The position numbers and the translations under genes are program-made. A DNA stretch of 64,000 nucleotides from Klebsiella pneumoniae (GTDB lineage Bacteria > Pseudomonadota > Gammaproteobacteria > Eutrophobiales > Eutrophobiaceae). This document shows, piece by piece, positions 1-9,286 of the stretch (the first letter of the stretch is position 1; each line of letters begins with the position of its first letter). Where the stretch lies: contig CAMDWI010000012.1 in the NCBI GenBank assembly GCA_945878555.1, positions 1-64,000 of the forward strand, given 5' to 3'. Below the pieces are notes generated by a model. That model saw only the letters and a program-made list of their open reading frames with translations. It was not told the DNA's origin and ran no database searches.

Positions 1-108
1 TATTGAATAATAATAACCTTATAAGCATTTATGTGTTGTCAGCGCTGCGGTTTTTTCGTACAGTTCACCGCCCGACTGACTGTATATGCCCGCGCATCAA
101 CACACTGA

Positions 109-1050
109 ATGACAGAGACCAGCGTAATGAGTAATCCACAATCCCGTACCGTCAGCCTGACGCACCTGCAACGTCTGGAGGCCGAATCGATCCAGATCAT
201 GCGTGAAGTGGTGGCCGAGGCGGACAATCCGGTGATGCTGTATTCAATCGGCAAGGACAGTGCGGTCATGCTGCGTCTGGCGGTCAAGGCGTTTTACCCG
301 GCGAAGATCCCGTTCCCGCTGCTGCACGTGGATACAACCTGGAAATTCCAGGACATGTACCGTTTCCGGGAGCGTATGCAAAAGGAACATGACTTCAAGC
401 TGCTGGTGCACACCAACCCGGAGGGCCTTGCCCAGGGCATCAACCCGTTTACCCACGGTAGCCAGATCCATACCGATATCATGAAGACCCAGGGCCTCAA
501 GCAGGCGCTGGACAAACACGGTTTTGACGTTGCCTTTGGTGGCGCACGCCGTGACGAGGAAAAAAGCCGGGCCAAGGAACGCGTGTTTTCATTCCGCACC
601 AGAGACCATCGCTGGGACCCGAAGAACCAACGCCCGGAACTGTGGAGCCTGTATAACACGAAGAAACACAAGGGCGAAAGCATCCGCGTATTCCCGATCA
701 GCAACTGGACCGAACTCGACATCTGGCAATACATCTATCTGGAAGACATTCCAATCGTGCCGCTGTATTTCTCAGCACCGCGGCCGGTCGTGGAGCGCGA
801 TGGCGGGCTGATTATGGTGGATGATGATCGTATGCCGCTCGCCCCCGGTGAGAAGCCGGTGCTGAAAAGCGTGCGCTTCCGGACGCTCGGTTGTTATCCG
901 CTGACCGGCGCCGTAGAAAGCACCGCCGCCACACTGGAAGACGTGATCCAGGAGATGTTGCTGACGAAGACCAGCGAACGTCAGGGTCGGGTCATCGACC
1001 ATGACACCGCCGCCAGCATGGAGAAAAAGAAGCAGGAGGGCTATTTCTGA
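109..1050 (+). CDS. cysD: Sulfate adenylyltransferase small subunit (CysD)
   Basis: This is the catalytic subunit of ATP sulfurylase. It makes adenosine 5'-phosphosulfate from ATP and sulfate in cytoplasmic sulfate assimilation, driven by GTP hydrolysis in CysN. The protein is near-colinear with E. coli CysD (about 302 aa) along its whole length. It carries the PP-loop motif YSIGKDS near residues 45-51, the conserved [16 protein letters not shown] stretch, and the C-terminal [10 protein letters not shown] and KKKQEGYF segments. Two in-frame starts are possible, ATG 109 and ATG 127; the second (MSNPQSR) better matches usual family N-termini, but neither has a strong ribosome-binding site. The stop overlaps the cysNC start (TGATG), so the two are translationally coupled. 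Identification is firm; only the exact start is uncertain. Confidence 0.97.
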   Translation: MTETSVMSNPQSRTVSLTHLQRLEAESIQIMREVVAEADNPVMLYSIGKDSAVMLRLAVKAFYPAKIPFPLLHVDTTWKFQDMYRFRERMQKEHDFKLLVHTNPEGLAQGINPFTHGSQIHTDIMKTQGLKQALDKHGFDVAFGGARRDEEKSRAKERVFSFRTRDHRWDPKNQRPELWSLYNTKKHKGESIRVFPISNWTELDIWQYIYLEDIPIVPLYFSAPRPVVERDGGLIMVDDDRMPLAPGEKPVLKSVRFRTLGCYPLTGAVESTAATLEDVIQEMLLTKTSERQGRVIDHDTAASMEKKKQEGYF

Positions 1051-2939
1051 TGGCACATGTTTCCGACCTGATTGCCGAGGACATCCGCGCCTACCTGAAG
1101 TCGCATGAGACCAAGAGCCTGCTGCGATTTATTACCTGCGGCAGTGTCGATGATGGCAAGAGCACACTGATTGGACGCCTGCTCTACGAGAGCAAGATGA
1201 TCTTTGAAGATCAGATGAAGACGCTGGAGGCCGACAGCAAGCGCATCGGCACGCAGGGTGAGAAGATAGACTTCGCCCTGCTCGTCGACGGTCTCGCCGC
1301 CGAACGTGAACAGGGGATCACCATTGATGTGGCCTACCGTTTCTTCTCGACCGACCGCCGCAAGTTCATCGTTGCCGACACGCCGGGACACGAGCAATAC
1401 ACCCGCAATATGATCACCGGCGCCTCGACCGCCGATCTGGCCGTTGTATTAATAGACGCACGCAAGGGTATCCTGACCCAGACCCGCCGTCACAGCAATC
1501 TGGTCAAGCTGGTCGGTATCGAGGAAGTGGTGCTTGCAGTAAACAAGATGGATCTGGTCGGTTATGACCGCGCCGTGTTTGAAAAAATACTGGCAGACTA
1601 TAACAGCTTTGCCGCCGAGCTTGGCTTCCGCAAGGTCACCGCGATCCCGATGAGTGCGCTGGAGGGTGACAACATCACCTCCCACACGACCAGCATGCCC
1701 TGGTATCAGGGACCGCCGCTGATGGAATATCTGGAGACCGTTCCTATCAACGTCGAATCCGCACAACTGAAACCGATGCGTATGCCTGTGCAATGGGTCA
1801 ACCGCCCCAACCTCGATTTTCGCGGTTTTGCCGGTACGCTGGCCTCGGGCACAATCAAGGTAGGTGACACCGTCCGCGCGATGCCCTCTGGCAAGCAATC
1901 ACGGATCAAAGGCATCATCTTTCACACGCAGGAACTGACCAGTGCCGTCGCCAGTCAGGCGATCACGCTGACACTGGAGGACGAGATCGATATCTCCCGG
2001 GGTGATGTATTGTGTGACCCTGCCTCCCCCGCCACCGCAGCAGACCAGTTTGAAACCATGCTGGTGTGGATGGTGGATCAGCCGATGCAGCCGGGTCGTA
2101 ACTACTGGCTGAAATGCGGAACACGCACCGTCAATGCGACGGTCACCCGTATCAATTATCAGCTCAATGTAAACACCTCGGAAAAACTGGCGGCGGATCA
2201 ACTGACACTGAACGCGGTGGCCTCCTGCAATATCGCCACCGACCAGCCGCTGGTATTTGATCCCTATGTCGAGAACCGGACTACCGGCGGGTTTATATTG
2301 ATAGACCGCCTGACCAATAATACGGTCGCCGCCGGCATGATCGATGCGGCGCTACGCCGGGCCAATACTGTTGTCCCGCATTCGTTCACGCTGGACAAGG
2401 AAGCACGTGCCGCCGCCAAGGGGCAGGTACCGAAGGTAATCTGGCTGACCGGACTACCCTCCTCCGGCAAGAGCACGATTGCCAACCTGGCCGAACAAAA
2501 ACTGCATGCCAGCGATAAACACACCTATATTATTGATGGCGACAATATCCGTCAGCGCTTCAACAAGGATCTCGGCTTCAGCGAGACCGATCGGATCGAA
2601 AACATCCGCCGCATCGCCGAGGTGGCAAACCTGATGGTTGATGCAGGATTGATCGTACTGGTCACCTCGATCTCACCGTACCGCGCCGACCGCGACACCG
2701 CACGTCGCCTGTTCCAGCCGGGCGAGTTCATCGAGGTATTCGTAGACACACCACTCGCCATCGCCGAACAACGCGACAGCAAGGGTCTGTACCAGCGAGC
2801 CCGAGCCGGGGAGATCAGTAACTTCACCGGTATCGACTCGCCTTATGAGACCCCGGAAAATCCGGAGTTGCGCCTGGATACGACACACCTGTCCGCAGAG
2901 GACGCGGCCAGCGAGATCGTAAAAAGATTACTGTCCTGA
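1050..2939 (+). CDS. cysNC: Bifunctional sulfate adenylyltransferase large subunit / APS kinase (CysNC)
   Basis: This is a fusion of the GTPase subunit of ATP sulfurylase (CysN) with adenylylsulfate kinase (CysC). It couples APS synthesis to phosphorylation to PAPS. The GTPase G1 loop GSVDDGKST is at about residues 31-39, DTPGHEQYTRNM near 110-121 and NKMDL near 165. Elongation-factor-like beta-barrel domains follow. A second P-loop, GLPSSGKST, near residue 467 opens the kinase domain, followed by the IIDGDNIR and ENIRRIAEVA motifs. The 629-residue length matches known CysNC fusions. It overlaps cysD by one base, forming a two-gene operon. The stop lies 4 bp from the stop of the convergent ABC permease gene, with no visible terminator between them. 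Confidence 0.97.
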   Translation: MAHVSDLIAEDIRAYLKSHETKSLLRFITCGSVDDGKSTLIGRLLYESKMIFEDQMKTLEADSKRIGTQGEKIDFALLVDGLAAEREQGITIDVAYRFFSTDRRKFIVADTPGHEQYTRNMITGASTADLAVVLIDARKGILTQTRRHSNLVKLVGIEEVVLAVNKMDLVGYDRAVFEKILADYNSFAAELGFRKVTAIPMSALEGDNITSHTTSMPWYQGPPLMEYLETVPINVESAQLKPMRMPVQWVNRPNLDFRGFAGTLASGTIKVGDTVRAMPSGKQSRIKGIIFHTQELTSAVASQAITLTLEDEIDISRGDVLCDPASPATAADQFETMLVWMVDQPMQPGRNYWLKCGTRTVNATVTRINYQLNVNTSEKLAADQLTLNAVASCNIATDQPLVFDPYVENRTTGGFILIDRLTNNTVAAGMIDAALRRANTVVPHSFTLDKEARAAAKGQVPKVIWLTGLPSSGKSTIANLAEQKLHASDKHTYIIDGDNIRQRFNKDLGFSETDRIENIRRIAEVANLMVDAGLIVLVTSISPYRADRDTARRLFQPGEFIEVFVDTPLAIAEQRDSKGLYQRARAGEISNFTGIDSPYETPENPELRLDTTHLSAEDAASEIVKRLLS

Positions 2940-2943
2940 TCTG

Positions 2944-4146
2944 TTATTCATGCCTCAATGCCTCGATTGGATCGAGACGGGCAGCACGCCGTGCGGGAAA
3001 ATAGCCGAACACTATCCCGATGACTGCCGCGAACAGGAATGACAACACGTTAATGCCGGCATCAAATATATAGGGAATATCGAGTAACCTGGTCAGCCCG
3101 ATCGAGGCAAGTGTGGCCAGTGCGATCCCTGCCAGACCACCGAGTGACGAGAGTACAACCGCCTCGGTCAGAAACTGCATCAGTACATCGCGCTCAAGCG
3201 CACCGATAGCCAGACGGATACCGATCTCGCGTGTGCGTTCGGTCACCGAGACCAGCATGATATTCATGATCCCGATACCGCCAACCAGCAGGCTCACGGC
3301 GGCCACTGCCCCAAGCAACATCGTCAGGATGCGTGTCGTGGTCGTCATTGTCTCGACAATTTGCACGGTATCCATTACCCGAAAATCATCCTCCTCGAAT
3401 TCACCGATACTGCGTCGCTCACGCATCAATTCCATCAACTGCTGTTTTGCACGTTCGACCGGACCACCGTCACGCACCGAAACCATCAGCCTGCTCACAT
3501 CCGGTTTGCCAGTCAGCCTGCGTTGCACGGTCGCTATCGGCATGATGACGGTATCGTCCTGATCCGAGCCCATCGCGGACTGCCCTTTGGCCTTCAGCAG
3601 CCCGATCACTTCACAATTAAAGTTCTTGATACGGATGTCACTACCGACCGGATTTTGTCGACCAAACAGTTTCACGCGTACGCTCGCACCTATCACACAA
3701 ACGGCACGACCAGTCGATTCTTCTGTCTCTGTAAACACGCGGCCATTCTCAAGCTGCCAGTTTCCAGCTGTAAAATAGTCGCTGTTTGTCCCGGTCACTG
3801 TGGTCGACCAGTTACGCGACTGGTAAACAGCGGTTGCATTGCTGTTACTGACGGGTGCAACCGCCACCAGTGAATTTATCTGTTTACGCACCGCCTCAAC
3901 ATCATCAAATCTGAATGACGGTGACGGCTCGGAACCCGGTCCGTAACGCTGACCGGGCATCAACATGATCAGATTGCTACCCATGCTGGCAATCTGGTCA
4001 GTAACCTGTCTGGTCGCTCCGTTACCCAGTGTCACCATAATGATAACAGCGGCAACCCCTATGACCACGCCGAGCACGGTCAGTGAGGAACGCAGTATAT
4101 TGCGGCGGATGGCGCGCAGTGAAAGCAGGAGTGTATTTCCGAACAT
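2944..4146 (-). CDS. MacB-type ABC transporter permease (FtsX family)
   Basis: This is the permease of a type VII (MacB/LolCDE-like) mechanotransmission ABC transporter in the inner membrane. The first hydrophobic helix lies at about residues 20-42 and is followed by a periplasmic MacB core domain (residues about 45-240). Three more membrane helices follow near 280-390, with the family-typical segments GGIGIMNIMLVSVTERTREIG and the C-terminal FGYFPARRAARLDPIEALRHE. The 400-residue length is normal for a permease lacking a fused ATPase. Its ATG overlaps the end of the ATPase gene, which in turn follows a MacA-like adaptor, so the three form one operon. Substrate cannot be read from sequence; relatives export peptides, lipoproteins, macrolides or siderophores. 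Confidence 0.93.
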   Translation of the reverse strand: MFGNTLLLSLRAIRRNILRSSLTVLGVVIGVAAVIIMVTLGNGATRQVTDQIASMGSNLIMLMPGQRYGPGSEPSPSFRFDDVEAVRKQINSLVAVAPVSNSNATAVYQSRNWSTTVTGTNSDYFTAGNWQLENGRVFTETEESTGRAVCVIGASVRVKLFGRQNPVGSDIRIKNFNCEVIGLLKAKGQSAMGSDQDDTVIMPIATVQRRLTGKPDVSRLMVSVRDGGPVERAKQQLMELMRERRSIGEFEEDDFRVMDTVQIVETMTTTTRILTMLLGAVAAVSLLVGGIGIMNIMLVSVTERTREIGIRLAIGALERDVLMQFLTEAVVLSSLGGLAGIALATLASIGLTRLLDIPYIFDAGINVLSFLFAAVIGIVFGYFPARRAARLDPIEALRHE

Positions 4147-4850
4147 CAGCCGCCCGCCTGCCGGGGCGTATCACTTTCGATCACGCCATCCACAAACCGG
4201 ATTATACGATTCGCACACGCGGCGACGTCCGCCTCGTGTGTGACCATCAACACGGTAATGCCCTGCTGCTCGTTCAACTGCCGTATCAGATCCATGATCT
4301 CATGGCTGGTCCGGCTGTCGAGGTTACCGGTAGGTTCATCTGCCAGTAACACCAACGGATTGGTGACGATGGCACGGGCGATTGCCACCCGTTGTTGCTG
4401 GCCGCCGGAGAGTTCGGACGGAGTGTGGTGTTCCCGGCCCTTTAATCCGACCTGTTCGAGCACTTGCAGGGCGACAGTACGCCGGGTTTCGGCATTTTCA
4501 CCGCGATACACGAGTGGCAGCTCGACATTTTCCAGCGCAGTAGTACGTGCCAGCAGATTAAATCCCTGGAACACGAAACCGAGGTATCCCCGTCGTAACA
4601 ACGCTCGCTGGTCTCGTGTCAGCCGCTCAACATGGACGCCCTGAAACAGATATTCCCCTGTTGTTGGCACATCCAGACACCCGAGCACGTTCATGGCTGT
4701 CGATTTACCGGATCCTGATGGCCCCATAATGGCGACAAACTCGCCTGACTGTATCACCAGATCGATACCACGCAATGCCTGCACGGCCACATCACCGGTA
4801 CCATACACCCGGGTGATGGCAGACAGGCTTATCAGCGGCGCTGTCTGCAT
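4146..4850 (-). CDS. MacB-type ABC transporter ATP-binding protein
   Basis: This is the cytoplasmic nucleotide-binding subunit of the tripartite exporter, pairing with the FtsX-type permease immediately downstream. Visible motifs are Walker A GPSGSGKST (about residues 42-50), the Q-loop FVFQGFNLLARTTALENVELPL typical of the LolD/MacB group, the signature LSGGQQQRVAIARA, Walker B VLLADEPTGNLD and the switch histidine in VMVTHE. At 234 residues it is a stand-alone ATPase. It sits between the adaptor gene (2 bp gap) and the permease gene (1 bp overlap), which indicates tight co-expression. Confidence 0.95.
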   Translation of the reverse strand: MQTAPLISLSAITRVYGTGDVAVQALRGIDLVIQSGEFVAIMGPSGSGKSTAMNVLGCLDVPTTGEYLFQGVHVERLTRDQRALLRRGYLGFVFQGFNLLARTTALENVELPLVYRGENAETRRTVALQVLEQVGLKGREHHTPSELSGGQQQRVAIARAIVTNPLVLLADEPTGNLDSRTSHEIMDLIRQLNEQQGITVLMVTHEADVAACANRIIRFVDGVIESDTPRQAGG

Positions 4851-4852
4851 TA

Positions 4853-6163
4853 TTACTCGCTGAACGAATCGGTAATTACCTGCATGTCGGCACGCAGTTC
4901 ACCACCGGTAATTTCAGTAACGCTGCCATTACTCGCGCCGGTAGTCACCTCGACAGCGAGCGGAGTATTGTTATCCAGTACAAACAGCGTCTGCCGGTTG
5001 CCATCCGTTGTAATTGTTACCTGTTGACCACGATCATTCCCGGGAGGTCCGCGAAACAGCGACGATAACAGACTGCCACGCTGTCTCACGGTCGACGTGT
5101 CCGCTGAAGGAGGTACATATCGCAAGGCTGCATTGGGTACCAGCAGCGCATTGTCCCGGTTCAGCGTTGTAATATCTGCGCTGGCTGTCATACCAGGTCG
5201 CAGACTCAGATCCGGATTGTCCACCTGCAACGTTGCCGGATAGGTGACCACACCCTCGGTCTCGGTCGCACCAAAACCGACTTTCGTTATCACCGCATCG
5301 TATTTGCGACCCGGCCATGCATCTACGGTAAAAATTGCGCGCTGACCCATGTCGACCTTGCCGACGTCAGCCTCGTCTATCTCGACCAGCAGCTCCATGC
5401 GCGACAGATCTTCAGCCAGCGTAAACAACACCGGTGCCTGAAACGAGGCGGCAACGGTCTGGCCGGGCTCGATGCTCCTGACCAGCACGACGCCATCAAA
5501 GGGTGATCTTATTGATGCCTTCTGCATGTTCGTTCGGCCCGACTGCAGATCGGCCTTCGCCTGCGTCACACCGGATCGGGCACTCGCAAGGTTTGCCTCA
5601 GCCCGCTTCGCATTTGCGGCCGCAGCCTCCAGCTCGGTCGCAGACGGTGCAGCTGACGTGGATGTCTCAGCGAGCCTCTGGAGGCGCGCATAATTCGAAC
5701 GGGTCTCATCCACGGTCGCCTGCGCCTGCATCACCTGGGCCTCGGCGGCGGCGAGGGAGGCCTCTGCGCGAACCACTTTGTCTTCCAGTTGTGATAAATC
5801 CAGCTGTGCCAGTAACTGGTCTCTGCTTACACGATCGTTTTCGTCAACGAATACCTGCTCAATGATGCCGGACAGCTCACTACCGACATCGACCTGGTTG
5901 GTTGGACGCAACTTGCCGGTCGCGGAGACACGTACGACCAGATTGCCGGTCTTCGCCGGTTCAGTCACATAGCGTATGGTCGGGGTTTTCTGCTCCCCGC
6001 TCCAGTATAGATATCCGGCAATCACCGCTGTCACGATTACAACGAACATGAACGCATTGCGCACACGTCGTCGTCGGCCTGACGAGGACTCCTGTTTCAG
6101 TAACTGTTCCAGATCGGGCGTATTTACCCGTACCCTTTTTGATTTTTCAATGTCCATTACCAT
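4853..6163 (-). CDS. MacA-like periplasmic adaptor (HlyD/MFP family)
   Basis: This is the membrane-fusion protein of the MacAB-like exporter, bridging the inner-membrane ABC transporter to an outer-membrane channel that is not encoded here. A cytoplasmic N-terminus is followed by one membrane helix at about residues 38-54. Then come the first biotinyl-lipoyl half (GSELSGIIEQVFVDENDRV), a helical hairpin around residues 130-210 rich in alanine and glutamine, the second lipoyl half (IRSPFDGVVL), and beta-barrel and membrane-proximal domains. It is first in the operon. The annotated ATG and one two codons downstream (MDIEKSK) are both possible. The 436-residue length is slightly above MacA because of an insertion near residues 345-380. 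Confidence 0.92.
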   Translation of the reverse strand: MVMDIEKSKRVRVNTPDLEQLLKQESSSGRRRRVRNAFMFVVIVTAVIAGYLYWSGEQKTPTIRYVTEPAKTGNLVVRVSATGKLRPTNQVDVGSELSGIIEQVFVDENDRVSRDQLLAQLDLSQLEDKVVRAEASLAAAEAQVMQAQATVDETRSNYARLQRLAETSTSAAPSATELEAAAANAKRAEANLASARSGVTQAKADLQSGRTNMQKASIRSPFDGVVLVRSIEPGQTVAASFQAPVLFTLAEDLSRMELLVEIDEADVGKVDMGQRAIFTVDAWPGRKYDAVITKVGFGATETEGVVTYPATLQVDNPDLSLRPGMTASADITTLNRDNALLVPNAALRYVPPSADTSTVRQRGSLLSSLFRGPPGNDRGQQVTITTDGNRQTLFVLDNNTPLAVEVTTGASNGSVTEITGGELRADMQVITDSFSE

Positions 6164-6487
6164 TCCATGACAAGCGGCGTTGCTGTCCTTATATTCATTA
6201 TGACAGGTTTACACCCTTTTATTTGTAACCTGCCTGATATCGTTAAACGCATTAAATCGACCGCCGTGCACATACTTGCGGGTAATCAGGATTTCATAAA
6301 ATGCATTTCTACCCGCTATTTTTTGATCAATTTTATCTTTTTTCGTATATTTTGGCGAATTAATACAATATTAATATATTTTTCGTCATTTTTTACGATT
6401 TGATAAACATTTATTATATGTTTATATATCGTAATTATTAACGATATATATTATTATATGACTATTTAATCGCCAGAATATACGACT
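6164..6487. other. AT-rich divergent intergenic region between the MacA-like gene and hipB
   Basis: This 324-bp gap has no convincing gene. Its right half (about 6330-6470) is extremely AT-rich and holds several inverted repeats, annotated separately as hipBA operator candidates. It must also contain the minus-strand promoter of the MacA-like operon. ORF 6167..6403 in this gap has no family features and a composition typical of non-coding DNA. Confidence 0.6.
6393..6450. promoter_or_regulatory. Candidate HipB operator cluster upstream of hipBA
   Basis: A perfect 10-bp inverted repeat, TATATATCGT-N8-ACGATATATA, occupies 6423-6450, ending 38 bp before the hipB ATG. E. coli HipB binds TATCC-N8-GGATA, so both the 8-bp spacer and the TATC/GATA ends agree with that architecture. 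A third ACGAT half-site (TTACGAT, 6393-6399) pairs with ATCGTAA at 6428-6434. Another inverted repeat, ATAAACAT-N7-ATGTTTAT, lies at 6403-6425. The location fits autorepression of the toxin-antitoxin operon; function is inferred. Confidence 0.65.
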
Positions 6488-6841
6488 ATGAATATAACCA
6501 CACAACTGACCGACAACGCCATTCTCACCGAGTTGGGCGCACGCCTGAACCACCGCCGGATCACAATGCAATTAACACAGGCCGACCTGGCATTACAGTC
6601 CGGTGTCGCCAAGCGCACGGTTGAGCGTATTGAGGCTGGGGCCTCGGCGCAGCTATCCAGCCTGATCCGAATCTTCCGTGTGCTCGAACTCTTGAATGAA
6701 CTGGACCGACTGATCCCGGCGGCACAGCCGGGACCGATGGAATTGTTGAAGTACCGGGGCAAACCGCGACAACGCGCCTCAAAACCACGCAAGGTAGAAG
6801 ATAGCGGCAAACGCTGGACCTGGGGAGAAAACGACGCGTGA
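6488..6841 (+). CDS. hipB: HipB-like antitoxin, XRE-family helix-turn-helix protein
   Basis: This is the antitoxin and autorepressor of a type II HipBA module. An XRE helix-turn-helix covers about residues 15-70, with MQLTQADLALQSGVAKRTVERIEAG spanning the recognition helices. The C-terminal tail (residues 80-117) is basic and probably flexible. Its 3' end overlaps the hipA start by 4 bp (GTGA-type overlap), the coupled arrangement typical of hipBA operons. The inverted-repeat operator just upstream supports autoregulation. The length of 117 residues is somewhat longer than E. coli HipB (88 aa). Confidence 0.9.
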   Translation: MNITTQLTDNAILTELGARLNHRRITMQLTQADLALQSGVAKRTVERIEAGASAQLSSLIRIFRVLELLNELDRLIPAAQPGPMELLKYRGKPRQRASKPRKVEDSGKRWTWGENDA

Positions 6842-8139
6842 CCACACTGGCCGAGGTAAAACTGTGGGGCCGCACGATTGGTGCGGTGTCGCTGGCAGAT
6901 AACGATGATGTTGCCGCGTTCGAATATGACCCGGAGTTTGCCGGAAGTGGTATCGAAGTCTCGCCGATCACGATGCCGCTGTCACGGCGCATATACCGTT
7001 TCCAGGAACTGTCACGCCCGACCTTTCACGGACTGCCCGGCCTGCTCGCCGATTCGCTGCCGGACCGATTCGGCAATACGTTGATAGATACCTGGCTGGC
7101 GCAACAAGGCCGCACCGCAAACTCATTTAATGCCATTGAGAGACTCTGCTATACCGGCGACCGTGGCATGGGTGCACTTGAATATGTACCTGCAATTGGC
7201 CCGAAGCGATCACAGTCACGACAGGTACAGGTCGATCAGCTGGTTGAACTGGCATCAACCATCCTCTCGCATCGAAATAGCTTGAATACATCGTTCTCAC
7301 AGGGGGATAACGAACGCGCACTGGCGGATATCCTGCAAGTCGGCACCTCTGCCGGTGGCGCACGTGCGAAGGCCGTGATCGCCTGGAACCCGGAGACAAA
7401 TGAGGTGCGCTCCGGGCAAGTACAGGCCGGACAGGGTTTTGAATACTGGATACTGAAGTTTGATGGTGTCAGCGGCAACCGTGACAAGGAACTTGAAGAC
7501 CCGCAAGGCTACGGTGTGATCGAATATGCCTATGCGTTAATGGCAGAGGCGGCTGGCATCAACATGAGCGACTGCCGATTGTTTGAGGAAAATGGTAGAC
7601 ATCATTTCATGTCGCGCCGCTTTGACAGGCACGCTGGCGGCGAGAAACTGCATATGCAATCGCTGTGTGGCCTCGCCCATTACGATTACAACCTGGCCGG
7701 GGCATGGTCCTATGAACAGGCCTTGTTGATCATGCGTCAGCTCGCATTGCCGATGGACAGTATCGAACAACAATTCCGCCGCATGGTCTTCAATGTGATC
7801 GCCCGCAACCAGGACGACCATGTAAAAAATATCGCCTTCCTGATGGACAAGTCCGGTAACTGGTCGCTGTCACCCGCATTTGATGTGACCTACAGCTACA
7901 ACCCGACCGGTGCCTGGACCGCCAGCCACCAGATGACAATCAACGGTAAACGTGATGGATTTACACTGGATGATTTTCGTGCCTGCGCGAAAACCGCCTC
8001 GATGAAACGCGGACGGGCAGAGAAGATTGTTGATGAGGTGAGTACAGCAGTTGCTGACTGGATCAGCCACGCAGATATCGCCGGTGTCGATCCACAACAA
8101 CGCAAGCAGATACAACGGAGCTTCAGGGCTGCATTCTGA
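6838..8139 (+). CDS. hipA: HipA-family serine/threonine kinase toxin
   Basis: This is a probable kinase toxin; E. coli HipA phosphorylates glutamyl-tRNA synthetase and induces persistence, and related HipA proteins have other targets. The N-terminal subdomain (residues about 1-115) is followed by the glycine-rich loop TSAGGARAKAV near residue 170, whose serine corresponds to the autophosphorylation-loop position in HipA. Further motifs are the ATP-binding lysine segment YWILKFDG, MSRRFDR, the catalytic RNQDDHVKNIAFL near residue 325 and the metal-binding SPAFDVTYSY. All key kinase motifs appear intact. The start is a GTG overlapping hipB by 4 bp. The 433-residue length is typical. Confidence 0.93.
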   Translation: MTTLAEVKLWGRTIGAVSLADNDDVAAFEYDPEFAGSGIEVSPITMPLSRRIYRFQELSRPTFHGLPGLLADSLPDRFGNTLIDTWLAQQGRTANSFNAIERLCYTGDRGMGALEYVPAIGPKRSQSRQVQVDQLVELASTILSHRNSLNTSFSQGDNERALADILQVGTSAGGARAKAVIAWNPETNEVRSGQVQAGQGFEYWILKFDGVSGNRDKELEDPQGYGVIEYAYALMAEAAGINMSDCRLFEENGRHHFMSRRFDRHAGGEKLHMQSLCGLAHYDYNLAGAWSYEQALLIMRQLALPMDSIEQQFRRMVFNVIARNQDDHVKNIAFLMDKSGNWSLSPAFDVTYSYNPTGAWTASHQMTINGKRDGFTLDDFRACAKTASMKRGRAEKIVDEVSTAVADWISHADIAGVDPQQRKQIQRSFRAAF

Positions 8140-8140
8140 A

Positions 8141-8887
8141 TTATAGTTTCATCACACTATCAGGCAAATGCATACGCTGGGAACTGTTCGTAGCGATGAT
8201 ATACATGATTGCCGGGATGAGTTTTTTCCATTCCGGCCCGGTCATCCTTAAAAACGCCCAGCCGCCGACCGCCAGCCAGCCGGTCGGCCCGATTATAAAT
8301 GCAATCGTTGACCCAATGCCGCTATATATGGCTAACGGCAACGCGATACCGACTGCATGGGTGACAAAACCCAGTGCAGTGGTCGATGCCAGGTAGAGCG
8401 ACATGCTGCTGCCATGTGCGATACCCAGCGCTGCCAGCGTGGTCACCGGCCCACGCAGGTCGGGGCTGGGGATGTCCACATTCTCGAATATCTCACCCAG
8501 ATTAATAGTATTACTGAAAAACACCCTGCGTTGAGACTGCGTCATCTTTTGCAGTGCCTCGACAATAATCGCATAGGAGATATCCAGTTCGAGGTCATCG
8601 ACGCTGGAATTTTTTGTGTTCAACTTCAGTTTTCGGGCCAGCGCCAGGATCAGATCGGAATACAGCGGTAGCGGATAGACCGATTCACGATCCGCAACAC
8701 CATCACGGGTAATCCGGTTCTTCAACGAATTGATTTTTGCCCTGGTCTTTGAGTGATATAGCCACTTGATGTGAACGCAGATTTCTTCAATGGCAGGGCG
8801 ATCTTGTTTGAGTTGCAGGATGGCACCAAGATTCGACAATTGATCCTGATTCCAGCCAGTCAATGCCTCAGCGAGCGTTCTTGCCAT
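8141..8887 (-). CDS. YaaW-like (UPF0174/DUF3944-type) protein
   Basis: The protein resembles the E. coli YaaW group, whose biochemical function is unknown. The N-terminal 140 residues are hydrophilic and helical. The C-terminal half has hydrophobic glycine-rich segments at about residues 145-215, with GIALPLAIYSGIGSTIAFIIGPTGWLAVGGWAFL being characteristic, suggesting membrane association. It is last in a three-gene minus-strand operon and overlaps the preceding membrane-protein gene by 20 bp. It is convergent with hipA, with only a 1-bp gap. Family assignment is from memory of the C-terminal motif and is moderately sure. Confidence 0.7.
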   Translation of the reverse strand: MARTLAEALTGWNQDQLSNLGAILQLKQDRPAIEEICVHIKWLYHSKTRAKINSLKNRITRDGVADRESVYPLPLYSDLILALARKLKLNTKNSSVDDLELDISYAIIVEALQKMTQSQRRVFFSNTINLGEIFENVDIPSPDLRGPVTTLAALGIAHGSSMSLYLASTTALGFVTHAVGIALPLAIYSGIGSTIAFIIGPTGWLAVGGWAFLRMTGPEWKKLIPAIMYIIATNSSQRMHLPDSVMKL

Positions 8888-9284
8888 CTTTTGCCCCAGG
8901 CTTACCCAGCAACTTTTCTGCCTGGCTGTTCAGTCGCTTCTTGCGCCGGATGAAGTCAAATCCATCATCCGGCCCCTCCTGCTTCTGTACAGGTTTGGCC
9001 AAACCGGGCTCGGACTTTGTAGCTGCCGACTTTTTGACACCGATCCCCCACGCACTGACCAGCCAATAAACGAGGATGCATATCAGCAGTGCAGACCATT
9101 TCAGGATATACGACCAGACCAGAAAGGTCTGGTTGCCTGAGATTTCAACATAATTCACGTATTCACGATGCAAAACCGTAATGATGACGATACTGACGAC
9201 AAATGCGAGCAAGGCACGCCAGCGTGGTTTTAACCAGAACCAGATCGAGGTAATCACGGTAAACTTCAGTAACTGGTTCAGCAT
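8868..9284 (-). CDS. Small two-helix membrane protein, unknown function
   Basis: I do not recognise a family. The sequence predicts two membrane helices, near residues 23-42 (WRALLAFVVSIVIITVL) and 55-80 (LVWSYILKWSALLICILVYWLVSAWGI). A lysine- and glutamate-rich cytoplasmic tail (residues 85-138) follows. It lies 2 bp after a 78-residue gene and overlaps the YaaW-like gene, so all three are probably co-expressed. A membrane scaffold role for the YaaW-like partner is possible but speculative. Confidence 0.6.
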   Translation of the reverse strand: MLNQLLKFTVITSIWFWLKPRWRALLAFVVSIVIITVLHREYVNYVEISGNQTFLVWSYILKWSALLICILVYWLVSAWGIGVKKSAATKSEPGLAKPVQKQEGPDDGFDFIRRKKRLNSQAEKLLGKPGAKDGKNAR

Positions 9285-9286
9285 GA

